Below are positions 15,924-24,381 of a stretch of DNA of 58,167 nt, piece after piece. Numbering within the stretch: position 1 is the first letter of the stretch; each line of letters starts with the position of its first letter. The translations under genes and the position numbers were made by a program. A model generated the notes under the pieces. The model worked only from the letters and a program-made list of their open reading frames with translations, was not told where the DNA came from and did not search any database. Location: positions 1 through 58,167 of the forward strand of contig NZ_AGBF01000030.1 in NCBI RefSeq assembly GCF_000225525.1. The letters run 5' to 3'. This stretch comes from Streptomyces zinciresistens K42. GTDB lineage: Bacteria; Actinomycetota; Actinomycetes; Streptomycetales; Streptomycetaceae.

Positions 15924-16376
15924 CTACGACTCGGTGGTTGACGTCCTGGCGTTCGCTGCCGTGAGCGAACAGTCCGCGCACCGGCCGAAGATCGCGAAGT
16001 GCTTCATGTCCGTCTCGAAGCCGAAGGTCCGGCGCAGCTTGCCGGTGAACTCCTCGGCCACCGACACGTCGGCCTCGATGACGGCCGTGCAGTCCCGGCA
16101 CACCAGGTGGATGTGGTGGTGGCGGTCCGCGAGGTGGTACGTCGGCGCCCCGTGCCCGAGGTGGGCGTGGCTGACCAGCCCGAGCTCCTCCAGGAGCTCC
16201 AGGGTGCGGTAGACGGTGGAGATGTTGACCCCCGACGCCGTCCTCCTCACTTCCACGAGGATGTCGTCGGGGGTCGCGTGCTCCAGGGTGTCCACGGCTT
16301 CGAGCACGAGTTGCCGCTGCGGCGTCAGCCGGTAGCCGCGCTGCCTGAGGTCGCTCTTCCAGTCGGTGTTCACCAC
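15924..16376 (-). CDS. nur: Nur, nickel-responsive Fur-family repressor
   Basis: In S. coelicolor Nur represses nickel uptake genes and sodF when nickel is sufficient. The Ni-site histidines known from the structure are all present at the same numbers (His70, His72, His126), as are the M-site residues His33, His86, His88 and His90. The winged helix includes NISTVYRTLELLEELG. Two CxxC pairs (CRDC, CADC) are present. GTG 16376 matches the known N-terminus (M-V-x-TDWKSDLRQRGYR). A -10 TAGACT at 16384-16389 places transcription at or next to the start codon. Confidence 0.93.
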   Translation of the reverse strand: MVNTDWKSDLRQRGYRLTPQRQLVLEAVDTLEHATPDDILVEVRRTASGVNISTVYRTLELLEELGLVSHAHLGHGAPTYHLADRHHHIHLVCRDCTAVIEADVSVAEEFTGKLRRTFGFETDMKHFAIFGRCADCSLTAANARTSTTES

Positions 16377-16392
16377 ACCGACGAGTCTAGGA

Positions 16393-16968
16393 CTACTTGA
16401 AGAACGCGATGCCGTCGTCCGGCAGGTCGTCCGGGAGGGCCTTCGCCCAGCGCTCGACGTCCTCCGGGGAGACGACCTTCTTCAGGTGGGCGGACATGTA
16501 CGGGCGCAGCTCGACCTCGGGGGTCTGCTTCTCGCCGACCCACATCAGGTCGCTCTTGACGTAGCCGTACAGCCGCTTGCCGCCGCTGTAGGGGCGGGCG
16601 GCGGCGGTGCGGGCGACGGCGTCCGTGACCAGGTCGATCTGGGGCTTCCTGTCGGCGAGTTCGCCGTACCAGATCTCGATGACGCCGTCGTCGCGGGTCA
16701 TCGTCACCTCGACCTTGCGGTCGGCGTCGACGCGCCAGAAGCCGTGTTCGGACTCCAGCGGGCGCACCTTGGCGCCCTGGTCGTCCAGCACCCAGGTGTG
16801 GGAGTGGTACTCCAGGAAGTCGCGGCCGTCGTGCGTGAAGGTGACCTCCTGTCCGAAGTTGCACTTCTCGGAGCCGGGGAAGTCGTGCACGCCCGCGCCT
16901 GCCCAGTTGCCGAGCAGGAAGGCGAGCGGGACGAGGTCCTTGTGGAGGTCGGACGGGATCTCGATCAT
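16393..16968 (-). CDS. Nitrobindin-like heme protein (FABP/DUF1794 family)
   Basis: A ten-stranded beta-barrel relative of THAP4 and bacterial nitrobindins, annotated elsewhere as peroxynitrite isomerase. The family GxWxGxG motif is LLGNWAGAG at about residue 20. Typical barrel strands follow (FLEYHSHTWVLDD, GFWRVDADRKVEVTM) and a C-terminal HLKKV segment contains a candidate heme-ligand His. 191 residues. ATG 16968. It is upstream of nur on the same strand and separated from it by only 16 bp, so read-through is possible. Confidence 0.85.
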   Translation of the reverse strand: MIEIPSDLHKDLVPLAFLLGNWAGAGVHDFPGSEKCNFGQEVTFTHDGRDFLEYHSHTWVLDDQGAKVRPLESEHGFWRVDADRKVEVTMTRDDGVIEIWYGELADRKPQIDLVTDAVARTAAARPYSGGKRLYGYVKSDLMWVGEKQTPEVELRPYMSAHLKKVVSPEDVERWAKALPDDLPDDGIAFFK

Positions 16969-17001
16969 GAGCAGCTCAGACGTCTCGTGCGGATGGTGGG
17001 G

Positions 17002-17100
17002 TCAGCGCTGGCCCTGGTACAGCTTCTTCACGGTCAGGCCGGCGAAGGCGAGGACGCCGACGCAGACCAGGACGAGCAGGGCTTCGAAGAAGATCGCCAC
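17002..17100 (-). CDS. Single-helix mini membrane protein (32 aa)
   Basis: A very short reading frame: MAIFFEALLVLVCVGVLAFA followed by GLTVKKLYQGQR. It has one membrane helix with a basic cytoplasmic tail. GTG 17100 has a good ribosome site, GAGGAGCACCCC. Upstream of the nitrobindin-like gene on the same strand with a 33-bp gap, so probably co-transcribed. Function unknown. Confidence 0.62.
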   Translation of the reverse strand: MAIFFEALLVLVCVGVLAFAGLTVKKLYQGQR

Positions 17101-17265
17101 GGGGTGCTCCTCGATTGAGCAGGTTGAGCGGTGGGTACGCAGGGCCGCCCCCAGCTTAGTCGGCCGGGGCCCGGCCCTCCGTACGAGGTGCTCCCCCGGG
17201 GGCCGGCCGCCGGGGCGGGGTCGGCCCGGGGGCCGCCGCCGGGCCGCGTTGACTACGATGCGGCC

Positions 17266-17628
17266 ATGGCGAAGAAGCTCGTGATCAAGGTGACGGCGGG
17301 GGCCGACGCTCCCGAGCGCTGCTCGCAGGCGTTCACGGTCGCGGCGGTCGCCGTGGCCAGCGGGGTCGACGTCTCGCTGTGGCTGACCGGTGAGTCCGCG
17401 TGGTTCGCGCTGCCGGGCCGGGCCGCCGAGTTCGAGCTCCCCCACGCGGCCCCGCTGCCCGACCTGCTCGACTCGGTGCTGGCCGCGGGCCGGCTCACCC
17501 TGTGCACGCAGTGCGCGGCCCGCCGGGACATCACGCAGGACGACGTGATCGCGGGCGTGCGGATCGCGGGCGCTCAGGTGTTCGTGCAGGAGGCGATGGC
17601 GGACGGGACGCAGGCGCTCGTCTACTGA
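17266..17628 (+). CDS. DsrE-family protein (120 aa)
   Basis: A small cytosolic protein of the DsrE/DsrF fold, a family of sulfur-relay and related proteins. It has the alpha/beta pattern MAKKLVIKVTAGADAPERCS, LTGESAWFALPG, and two cysteines in LTLCTQCAARRDI that could carry sulfur. ATG 17266 is leaderless: TACGAT occupies 17254-17259, exactly -12 to -7. The rhodanese gene a little further on suggests a sulfur-transfer link, but this is inference. Confidence 0.85.
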   Translation: MAKKLVIKVTAGADAPERCSQAFTVAAVAVASGVDVSLWLTGESAWFALPGRAAEFELPHAAPLPDLLDSVLAAGRLTLCTQCAARRDITQDDVIAGVRIAGAQVFVQEAMADGTQALVY

Positions 17629-17725
17629 GCCCGGCTCGCCTGCCGGGCCCGGGGGAACGGGCGGGGACACACTCTGACGGACGGGCCGTACGCGGGGCCG
17701 CGGGGCTCCTGCCGACCGCCGCGGG

Positions 17726-17989
17726 CTACTGGTGCGGTTTCTTCTTGCCGTCCAGCTCGTCCCACCACGTGTCGGACTCGGGGTCCCCGGACGGGTCGTC
17801 CCACCAGCGGTCCTCCGGGCCCCGCCGGTTGGCGACCATCGCGGCCACCGGCGGGATGACCATGGCCACCACGCACATGCCGACCGCCACCGGTACCGAC
17901 CACAGGCGCACGACGCCCCACGCCAGGACGAAGAGCGTGATGCAGGTCCCCATCATGGCGAAGTACAGATGGCGCCGCCGTGCGTACAC
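17726..17989 (-). CDS. DUF3099 two-helix membrane protein (87 aa)
   Basis: It begins VYARRRHLYFAMMG, then two membrane helices (GTCITLFVLAWGVVRLW and AVGMCVVAMVIPPVAAMVAN), a short acidic tail with WWDDPSGDPESDTWWDELDG, and a basic end. This is the DUF3099 pattern seen across actinomycetes. GTG 17989 is chosen because TACCCT (17996-18001) lies six bases upstream, a leaderless arrangement; a TTG at 18046 would add 19 residues. Function unknown. Confidence 0.83.
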   Translation of the reverse strand: MYARRRHLYFAMMGTCITLFVLAWGVVRLWSVPVAVGMCVVAMVIPPVAAMVANRRGPEDRWWDDPSGDPESDTWWDELDGKKKPHQ

Positions 17990-18087
17990 ACCTCCAGGGT
18001 ATGCCCGCGGCCGGACATGCCGCAGGGCCGCGTCCCAGGTGTCCAACCCGGGGGACGCGGCCCCGCGGACGTCCGTCCGCCGCCCGC

Positions 18088-18375
18088 TCAGACGGCGATC
18101 GCGACCTCGGAGAGCCCGCCCCGCTGCGCCACGACCGTACGGTCGGCGGTGCCGCCGGGGACGAGCGCGCGCACGGTCCAGGTGCCCTCGGCCGCGTAGA
18201 AGCGGAACTGGCCCGTGGCGGAGGTCGGGACCTCCGCGGTGAACTCGCCGGTCGAGTCCAGCAGCCGGACGTAGCCCGTCACCGGCTCTCCGTCACGGGT
18301 CACCTGACCCTGGATCGTGGTCTCGCCGGGCTTGATCGTCGAGGCGTCGGGGCCGCCGGCCTTCGCTCCGCACAT
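18088..18375 (-). CDS. DUF1416 protein, partner of the rhodanese (95 aa)
   Basis: It begins MCGAKAGG with Cys2 and forms a small beta-sandwich resembling carboxypeptidase regulatory domains (TTIQGQVTRDGEPVTGYVRL, then GQFRFYAAEGTWTVRAL). In actinobacteria it is almost always located directly after a thiosulfate sulfurtransferase gene, as here (59 bp, same strand). The conserved N-terminal Cys could accept sulfur, which is inference. GGAG precedes ATG 18375 by seven bases. Confidence 0.88.
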   Translation of the reverse strand: MCGAKAGGPDASTIKPGETTIQGQVTRDGEPVTGYVRLLDSTGEFTAEVPTSATGQFRFYAAEGTWTVRALVPGGTADRTVVAQRGGLSEVAIAV

Positions 18376-18434
18376 GTCTTAACTCCAGGTTGGGGTCTGA
18401 CCGGAGGGAAGGCCGGTCGGGATGGCTGGCTGGG

Positions 18435-19280
18435 TTACTTGGCGGGGCCGAGCTCGATCGGCACGCCCACGAGGGAGCCGTACTCGGTCCAGGAGCCGTC
18501 GTAGTTCTTGACGTTCTCCACGCCGAGCAGCTCGTGCAGCACGAACCAGGTCAGCGCGGAGCGCTCACCGATACGGCAGTAGGCGATGGTGTCCTTGGCC
18601 AGGTCCACCTGCTCGTCGGTGTAGAGCTCCTTGAGCTCGTCGTCCGACTTGAAGGTGCCGTCGTCGTTGGCGTTCTTGGACCACGGGATGTTGCGGGCGG
18701 ACGGGACGTGGCCCGGACGCTGCGACTGCTCCTGCGGCAGGTGCGCGGGGGCGAGCAGCTTGCCGGAGAACTCGTCGGGCGAGCGCACGTCGACCAGGTT
18801 CTGCGCGCCGATGGCCGCCACGACGTCGTCGCGGAAGGCACGGATCGCGGTGTTCTGCGCCTTGGCCCGGTAGTCGGTGGCGGCGCGCTGCGGCACGTCC
18901 TCGCCGTCGACCAGCTCGCGGGCGTCCAGCTCCCACTTCTTGCGGCCGCCGTCGAGGAGCTTGACGCCCTCGTGGCCGTAGAGCTTGAAGTACCAGTAGG
19001 CGTAGGAGGCGAACCAGTTGTTGTTGCCGCCGTAGAGGATCACCAGGGTGTCGTTGCCGATGCCCTTCGCCGAGAGGAGCTTCTCGAAGCCCTCCTGGTC
19101 GATGAAGTCGCGGCGGACCGGGTCCTGGAGGTCCTTGGTCCAGTCGATGCGGATCGCGTTCTTGATGTGGTTCTTCTCGTAGGCGGACGTGTCTTCGTCC
19201 ACCTCCACGATCGCGATGTTCTCGTCGTCGAGGTGCTGCTCCAGCCAGTCGGCGTCGACCAGGACGTCGCTGCGGCTCAT
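18435..19280 (-). CDS. Thiosulfate sulfurtransferase (rhodanese), CysA/SseA-type
   Basis: Transfers sulfane sulfur from thiosulfate to a thiol acceptor such as cyanide, thioredoxin or a carrier protein. It has two rhodanese domains, and the active cysteine is in the second: IAYCRIGERSALTW. The first domain has the inactive-type ILYGGNNNWFASY. 281 residues, normal. ATG 19280 has GGAGGAAAGC upstream. The gene follows a short Cys-containing leader peptide and promoter (19428-19545), so expression probably responds to cysteine or sulfur supply. Actinobacterial orthologues are often named cysA. Confidence 0.93.
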   Translation of the reverse strand: MSRSDVLVDADWLEQHLDDENIAIVEVDEDTSAYEKNHIKNAIRIDWTKDLQDPVRRDFIDQEGFEKLLSAKGIGNDTLVILYGGNNNWFASYAYWYFKLYGHEGVKLLDGGRKKWELDARELVDGEDVPQRAATDYRAKAQNTAIRAFRDDVVAAIGAQNLVDVRSPDEFSGKLLAPAHLPQEQSQRPGHVPSARNIPWSKNANDDGTFKSDDELKELYTDEQVDLAKDTIAYCRIGERSALTWFVLHELLGVENVKNYDGSWTEYGSLVGVPIELGPAK

Positions 19281-19427
19281 GCTTTCTCCTCCGGGGCAGT
19301 TGCGGCGGGGCGTGCGGGGGTGCGGGGGTGCGGTCCGCCTCCGGCCGGGTGCCGGGGCGCGCACGGGTGCCCAGGGCAGGGCGGCTGAGAATGCGGGTGG
19401 GCCGCCGGCCGGTGCCGGGGCGTCCGC

Positions 19428-19508
19428 TCAGAAGGGGCGACAGAGCATGGCGGCAACGCGGCACAGGTCGACTGCCCGCCGCTTGGTGAGATCCGCCTGT
19501 CGCTTCAT
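19428..19508 (-). CDS. Cys-containing leader peptide (26 aa) upstream of the rhodanese operon
   Basis: The reading frame MKRQADLTKRRAVDL-CRVAAMLCRPF ends 148 bp before the rhodanese start. This is the actinobacterial putative leader peptide type (basic N-terminus, VDLCRV, terminal CR) found before sulfur-assimilation genes. Slow reading of its Cys codons when cysteine is scarce is thought to relieve attenuation of the downstream genes. The start ATG is leaderless relative to a GTGACA/TACGAT promoter. The intervening 148 bp is very GC-rich and can fold, but I could not pick one attenuator hairpin. Confidence 0.85.
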   Translation of the reverse strand: MKRQADLTKRRAVDLCRVAAMLCRPF

Positions 19509-19515
19509 GGCATCG

Positions 19516-19545
19516 ATCGTAGGGACGGAGATGCGGGCGTGTCAC
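19516..19545 (-). promoter_or_regulatory. Promoter of the leader peptide/rhodanese operon
   Basis: On the minus strand a -35-like GTGACA (19540-19545) and -10 TACGAT (19516-19521) are separated by 18 bp, placing the transcript start at about 19509, one base before the leader ATG. Confidence 0.6.
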
Positions 19546-19682
19546 CGGTGTGTCGCATAGTGAGACGAGATGGTCCGGAATGCGGGAAGAGCGCGGGGGC
19601 GAGCCGGGCCCCGCACGGCCTCCGGAGGGGTGTATCGCCGCTCACATCTGCGCTGCGGACGCGGGCGTCTCGCCAGTCGGAC

Positions 19683-19721
19683 ACCCGTAGACCGACCCGT
19701 AGACCGACGACCTGTAGACCG
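19683..19721. repeat. 12-bp tandem repeat, two exact copies and one near copy
   Basis: ACCCGTAGACCG occurs at 19683-19694 and 19695-19706, with ACCTGTAGACCG at 19710-19721. It lies in the otherwise empty 300-bp gap between the leader promoter and the DUF2993 gene's end; I see no gene in that gap. Confidence 0.7.
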
Positions 19722-19817
19722 GTCCGCGGCCCGGCCGCCTCCCGTCCGTGCCCGCCGGCCGGGTCCCGGCCCTCTCCCGGCCGGCGCGCGGCGGGGCCTC
19801 GCGGGCCGTCCGCCGTC

Positions 19818-20555
19818 CTACCCGGCGAGACGGACGCCGGAACCCTTGACCGTGATCTCGACGCCGGCGCGCCCCGCCTGGACCTTGTCGAGCTTGATGC
19901 CGCCCGGCAGCCCGTCGATCCGCTGCTCGAAGTCGGTGATGGTGCGGACCCGGGTCTCGGCGATCTGGGCGCCGCCGAACTTCGGCATGGCGTCCGCCTT
20001 CACCCGCACGGTGTCGCCCTGGGCGGAGACCGTGCTGAGGACGAAGACGGGGCTCGGCAGCTTGGCGCCGAGGACGGTCGCCTCGACGGCGACCTTGATC
20101 TTGCCGTTGCCGCCGTCGGCGAGGCCGACCACGTTCGCGGTGACGCCGGGGGCGACCTGGGTGGGCGCGGACTTCGCGGTCTTCAGCAGCTCGGCGTAGG
20201 TGATGGAGGCGGTGCCGGTGGCGGTGGCCGCGGTGGCGGAGCTGAAGTTCCCGGAGAACGCGACGCCCTTCATGCTCGCCGTGAGGTCGTCGATCCGGAT
20301 CGTCCGGCCCTCGGTGCCGGTGGCGGCCTCGTAGCCGCTGATGCCGACCTCGACGTCGTCCAGCGTGCCGCTCACCACCTGGGTGAGGAAGGGGAAGCCC
20401 TTGATGGACACGTCCGGGGCCACCGCGAGGTTCTCGGCGGCCTGGAGCCTGCCGGCCGCCTTGTCCTCGGCGAACCCGACCGCGAGCCGGTCGGCGAGCA
20501 CGAAGAGGCCCCCGAACATGACGGTGACGATCAGCAGGATCCGTAGGGCGCGCAT
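19818..20555 (-). CDS. DUF2993 lipid-binding, LmeA-like anchored protein
   Basis: It has an uncleaved signal anchor (MRALRILLIVTVMFGGLFVLADRLA) and a 220-residue exported domain of the DUF2993 type, a TULIP-like fold. In mycobacteria the LmeA member binds phospholipids and affects lipomannan assembly. Family features visible are VSIKGFPFLTQVVSG near residue 50 and a C-terminal LPGGIKLDKVQAGRAGVEITVKG. 245 residues. ATG 20555. No operon partner is adjacent on the same strand within 200 bp. Confidence 0.85.
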   Translation of the reverse strand: MRALRILLIVTVMFGGLFVLADRLAVGFAEDKAAGRLQAAENLAVAPDVSIKGFPFLTQVVSGTLDDVEVGISGYEAATGTEGRTIRIDDLTASMKGVAFSGNFSSATAATATGTASITYAELLKTAKSAPTQVAPGVTANVVGLADGGNGKIKVAVEATVLGAKLPSPVFVLSTVSAQGDTVRVKADAMPKFGGAQIAETRVRTITDFEQRIDGLPGGIKLDKVQAGRAGVEITVKGSGVRLAG

Positions 20556-20775
20556 GTTGTGGTGTTCCCCCCACCTCGGCGGTCATCGGGACGACGCTCG
20601 CTCACTGACGACCGGGTGGCCGCCTTGCGCGAGGGTAACCCCGCCGTGACGCACCACCGCCGGATTGTCGATCACCTGTGACGTGACGGACGGTCCCCCG
20701 GGCGCGACGGGGGCGAGCCGGGCCCCGCGAGAGGCCAGGCTCGCGGCGCTCCGGCGGCGGCCCGGACGGCCGGGG

Positions 20776-22137
20776 TCAGCCCAGGGCCCGGCCCAGCAGG
20801 TAGGCGACCGGGGCGGTGGCCGCCAGCGGCAGGGCCACCCCCGCCGTGAAGTGGACGAAGCGCGAGGGGTAGTCGTAGCTCGCCGCCCGGTGGCCGGCCA
20901 GCGCGGTCACCGCGGCGCCCGCGCCGAGCAGGGCGCCGCCCGCCCCGATGTCCGTCATCAGGCCGACGACGGCTCCCGCTCCCGCGCCCGCGAGCAGCGC
21001 CGCCACCGCGGACGCCGGGGCCGGCAGCGGCGCGGCGCGGACCAGCACCGCGAGGCCCACCGCGACCCCGGCGACGCTCACCGCGTCGGCCCCGGCCGCG
21101 AGATAGCCCGAGGCGATGATCGTCAGCGCGGCCGAGGCCACCGTCGCCATCAGGCCGTACATCCGCTCGTCCGGGTCCGCGTGCGAGCGGAGCTGGAGCA
21201 CCAGGGTCAGCAGGACCCAGACGCCCAGGGTGCCGACGATCGCGGCGGGCGAGCGGCCGGAGACCAGCAGCGCGACGTCCGCGGTCAGCCCGCCCGCGAA
21301 GGCGAGGGCGATGCCCTGCCGGGCGGGCCACATGCCGTTGAGCCGGAACCATCCCGCCGCGGTCACCGCCTGGAGCGCCACGAGGGGCACCAGCAGGCCG
21401 TACGACCCGATCGCCGCTCCCGCCGCGAGCAGCAGGCCCAGCAGCGCGGTGAGCGCGGCCGGCTGGATTCCCGGCTCGATGATCGGCGAGCGGCCCTCCT
21501 GCCGGGCCCGCTGGGCGTCGGTGACGCGGGTGTTGCCGGCCAGGGTCGCGGGACCGTAGCCCGGTCCGTCCGCCTCGCCCGGCCCGTGCCCGGCGGCGGG
21601 ACCCGGCTGCGGCTGCCCGCCCGGGAAGGGCGAGGGTGCGGGCTGCCCGCCCGGGAAGGGCGAGGGCTGCCCGCCCTGCACGGGCGCGTGCGGCGGCTGC
21701 GGCTGCCCGCCCCGGAAGGACCCGGGTGCGGGCTGCCCGCCCGGGAAGGGGGTGTACGGGGGCTGCCCGCCCTGCGGAACCCGACCGTGCGGGGCGTGCG
21801 GGTACTGACCGGAGCCGTTCCAGCCGTCCGCGCCGTATCCGGCCGCGCTGCCGTAGGGGTCGTGGCCCTGCGGCGGCAGGTAGGCGGTCTCGTCGGCCGC
21901 CGGGGCCACCGGCGGCTGCACCTGGGTCTCCCAGGTCTGCCCCTGCCACTGCTGGGTGTACTGCTGGGCGGCCCGCGGGTCCTCGTAGCCCTGCGGGTCC
22001 CCGTAGCCCTGCTGCTCCCCGTGGCCCTGCTGCTGAGCGGGCCACTCCTGCGGCGCGGGCCTGCGGTACGGGTCGTACCCGTCGTGCCCGTCGTAGCGGT
22101 CGTGCCCGTCGTATCCCTGATACGGCTGGTCGGTCAT
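20776..22137 (-). CDS. Integral membrane protein with Gly/Gln/Pro-rich cytoplasmic N-terminus (453 aa)
   Basis: Residues 1 to about 220 are low complexity (YDGHDRYDGHDGYD, then repeated PFPGGQPxP blocks and a QARQEGRSP basic segment). The rest has around nine to ten hydrophobic helices starting at PAALTALLGLLLAAGAAIG. The family is common in Streptomyces, with no assigned function. ATG 22137 has GGAGG seven bases upstream and lies 2 bp from the MoaD-like gene, so the two are co-transcribed. The repeats are at DNA positions about 21600-21780 and could vary in number between strains. Confidence 0.8.
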   Translation of the reverse strand: MTDQPYQGYDGHDRYDGHDGYDPYRRPAPQEWPAQQQGHGEQQGYGDPQGYEDPRAAQQYTQQWQGQTWETQVQPPVAPAADETAYLPPQGHDPYGSAAGYGADGWNGSGQYPHAPHGRVPQGGQPPYTPFPGGQPAPGSFRGGQPQPPHAPVQGGQPSPFPGGQPAPSPFPGGQPQPGPAAGHGPGEADGPGYGPATLAGNTRVTDAQRARQEGRSPIIEPGIQPAALTALLGLLLAAGAAIGSYGLLVPLVALQAVTAAGWFRLNGMWPARQGIALAFAGGLTADVALLVSGRSPAAIVGTLGVWVLLTLVLQLRSHADPDERMYGLMATVASAALTIIASGYLAAGADAVSVAGVAVGLAVLVRAAPLPAPASAVAALLAGAGAGAVVGLMTDIGAGGALLGAGAAVTALAGHRAASYDYPSRFVHFTAGVALPLAATAPVAYLLGRALG

Positions 22138-22139
22138 CG

Positions 22140-22394
22140 TCACCCTCCTGCGAACGGCGGGAGCACCTCGACCGTGCCGCCGTCGGCCAGCCGTACCGTC
22201 TCATGTCCGCGGGTGCCCACGGGGTCGCCGTCGACGAGGAACGAGCACCGCAGCAGGACGCGCGTCAGCTCTCCCGGGTGCCGCGCGCGCACGGAGTCCA
22301 GCGCCTCGGCGAGCGTGCCCGCCTCGAACGGCTCCTCGGCCACCCCGGCCGCGGCCTTCGCGGCGGCCCAGTAGCGCACCGTGACCTTTGACAT
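22140..22394 (-). CDS. MoaD/ThiS-family sulfur-carrier-like protein (84 aa)
   Basis: A ubiquitin-fold small protein: MSKVTVRYWAAAKAAAGVAE at the N-terminus and VEVLPPFAGG at the C-terminus. The terminal Gly-Gly is the site that becomes a thiocarboxylate in MoaD and ThiS. It may carry sulfur for molybdopterin or another pathway; no molybdopterin genes are nearby, so its pathway is open. ATG 22394. Co-transcribed with the membrane protein gene that starts 2 bp later. Confidence 0.87.
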   Translation of the reverse strand: MSKVTVRYWAAAKAAAGVAEEPFEAGTLAEALDSVRARHPGELTRVLLRCSFLVDGDPVGTRGHETVRLADGGTVEVLPPFAGG

Positions 22395-22431
22395 CCGGTC
22401 CCTCACTCGTCGGACTGTGTACACGGTCAGG

Positions 22432-23295
22432 CTAGCCGCCCCGGGCGCGCGCCCAGTCCCCGATACGGGCCAGCAGCTCGTCGCCGGCCGCGTTCTCGGC
22501 GTGCCCCATGCCCGGCTCCAGCCAGAGTTCGGCGTGCTCACCGGACGCCTCGGCCAGTGTGCGGGGGTGGTCGAGCGGGAAGTAGCCGTCCCGGTCGCCG
22601 TGCACGATGAGCAGCGGTGTGGGCGCGATCAGGGGCACCGCCTGCACCGGGGACATCGGCACCGGGTCCCAGCCGCGGTGGTGGATGCGGGTGCGGAATC
22701 CGTAGCGGCCCACCGCCCGGCCCGCGGGCCGGGTCACCATCCAGTGCAGCTTCCGCATGGGCGCGGTGCCCCGGTAGTACCAGCGGGCGGGCGCGCTCAC
22801 CGACACCACCGCGTCGGTGCGGGCGTCCGGGGAGGCCGGCCCGTCCGGCCGGTACAGCGCCGCGTGCCGCAGCACCACCGAGCCGCCCATGGAGAAGCCG
22901 ACGGTCACCACGCGCGCGTGCCCGAGGCCGCGGGCCCGGCGCACGGCGGCCGCCAGGTCCAGCACCTCGCGGTCGCCGACGGTGGAGCGCCCGCCGGACG
23001 CCCCGTGCCCGCGGAAGGAGAAGGTGACGACGGCGCCGTACCGGGTGAGGACGTCCACCACCCGTCGCACATGCGGCCGGTCCGCGTCGCCGGTGAAGCC
23101 GTGCGCGACGACGAACACCAGGTCACCGGAGGGTGGCCGGGAGGCGTCGTGCACGAGCGGACCCGGGTCGTACACGAAATCGATGCGCACGCCGTCGTCG
23201 GTGTGCAGGAACGTCCGGAAAGGTGCGCCTCCGGCCGTCTCGGAGTTCGGACGAACCGTGGATCGTGCCACATGACCTGCCGGACCGTTGCCCAT
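22432..23295 (-). CDS. Alpha/beta hydrolase
   Basis: A serine hydrolase fold. The oxyanion region is VFVVAHGFTGDAD, the nucleophile elbow VTVGFSMGGSVV (GxSxG), the acid LIVHGDRDGYFP and the histidine EPGMGHAEN. The sequence is close to monoacylglycerol-lipase or acyl-hydrolase types; substrate unknown. ATG 23295 (MGNGPAGHVARST) is the first good start. Divergent from glnR across 171 bp. Single gene, no signal peptide, so cytosolic. Confidence 0.87.
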   Translation of the reverse strand: MGNGPAGHVARSTVRPNSETAGGAPFRTFLHTDDGVRIDFVYDPGPLVHDASRPPSGDLVFVVAHGFTGDADRPHVRRVVDVLTRYGAVVTFSFRGHGASGGRSTVGDREVLDLAAAVRRARGLGHARVVTVGFSMGGSVVLRHAALYRPDGPASPDARTDAVVSVSAPARWYYRGTAPMRKLHWMVTRPAGRAVGRYGFRTRIHHRGWDPVPMSPVQAVPLIAPTPLLIVHGDRDGYFPLDHPRTLAEASGEHAELWLEPGMGHAENAAGDELLARIGDWARARGG

Positions 23296-23466
23296 GTCGG
23301 CTATTCTGCTGGGCAGAGGACTCGGGCGACGTAGCCCCCGGGTCCTTTTGTGCTTTCGGAAGCGTTGTATACGAAGCGGGAAACCGCAGGTGTACGGGGC
23401 CTTCGGGATCGCAGAGCAGATCCGTACCGCCCACGTCCTCGCGGGGACCGAGGAGGAACCAGACGT

Positions 23467-24255
23467 ATGAGTTCTCTGCTGCTCCTGACCAACGCCCTCC
23501 AGCCCTCGACGGAGGTGCTCCCGGCCCTGGGCCTGCTGCTGCACCACGTGCGCGTGGCCCCGGCCGAGGGCCCCGCCCTCATCGACACCCCGGGCGCCGA
23601 CGTCATCCTGGTCGACGGCCGCCGCGACCTGCCCCAGGTGCGCAGCCTGTGCCAGCTGCTGCGGTCCACCGGGCCCGGCTGTCCGCTCGTCCTCGTCGTC
23701 ACCGAGGGCGGCCTCGCCGCCGTGACCGCCGACTGGGGCATAGACGACGTCCTGCTGGACACCGCGGGCCCCGCGGAGGTGGAGGCCCGGCTGCGGCTCG
23801 CCATGGGCCGCCAGCAGATCGTCAACGACGACTCCCCGATGGAGATCCGCAACGGCGACCTCTCGGTCGACGAGGCCACCTACAGCGCCAAGCTCAAGGG
23901 CCGGGTCCTCGACCTCACCTTCAAGGAGTTCGAGCTCCTGAAGTACCTGGCGCAGCACCCCGGCCGGGTCTTCACCCGGGCCCAGCTGCTCCAGGAGGTC
24001 TGGGGCTACGACTACTTCGGGGGCACCCGGACCGTGGACGTGCACGTGCGGCGGCTGCGCGCCAAGCTCGGGCCCGAGCACGAGTCGCTGATCGGCACCG
24101 TACGGAACGTCGGTTATCGATTCGTTACGCCGGAGAAGCCGGAGAAGGCGGAGCGCGCCGCCGAGGAGGCGAAGGCCGCGGCGGCCCGTCCGAAACCGGA
24201 TGTTGCGGACGAGGCGGCTGTTTTGGACGGGGCTGAGGTCCGGGCCGAGGCGTAG
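23467..24255 (+). CDS. glnR: GlnR, global nitrogen regulator (orphan OmpR-type)
   Basis: Controls ammonium assimilation genes such as glnA, glnII, amtB and nirB in Streptomyces. It begins [20 protein letters not shown]. The receiver-like domain has the conserved Asp50 ([11 protein letters not shown]) but lacks a normal acidic pocket, and no kinase gene is adjacent, consistent with GlnR being an atypical, non-phosphorylated regulator. The OmpR winged helix runs from about residue 125 ([20 protein letters not shown]) to [12 protein letters not shown] 35-residue Ala/Glu-rich tail follows. ATG 23467 has GGAGGAACC upstream. Confidence 0.95.
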   Translation: MSSLLLLTNALQPSTEVLPALGLLLHHVRVAPAEGPALIDTPGADVILVDGRRDLPQVRSLCQLLRSTGPGCPLVLVVTEGGLAAVTADWGIDDVLLDTAGPAEVEARLRLAMGRQQIVNDDSPMEIRNGDLSVDEATYSAKLKGRVLDLTFKEFELLKYLAQHPGRVFTRAQLLQEVWGYDYFGGTRTVDVHVRRLRAKLGPEHESLIGTVRNVGYRFVTPEKPEKAERAAEEAKAAAARPKPDVADEAAVLDGAEVRAEA

Positions 24256-24381
24256 AACGGCCCGGCGGACGTCCGGGCGGACCGGGCCCGCGTTGCTTTC
24301 GCACAGCGGAGCGGGCCGCGGAGGCCGGACAAGCTCGCGCACGCCCTGCCCACGGCGGGTCCATCCGCGTAGACTCCGCGC

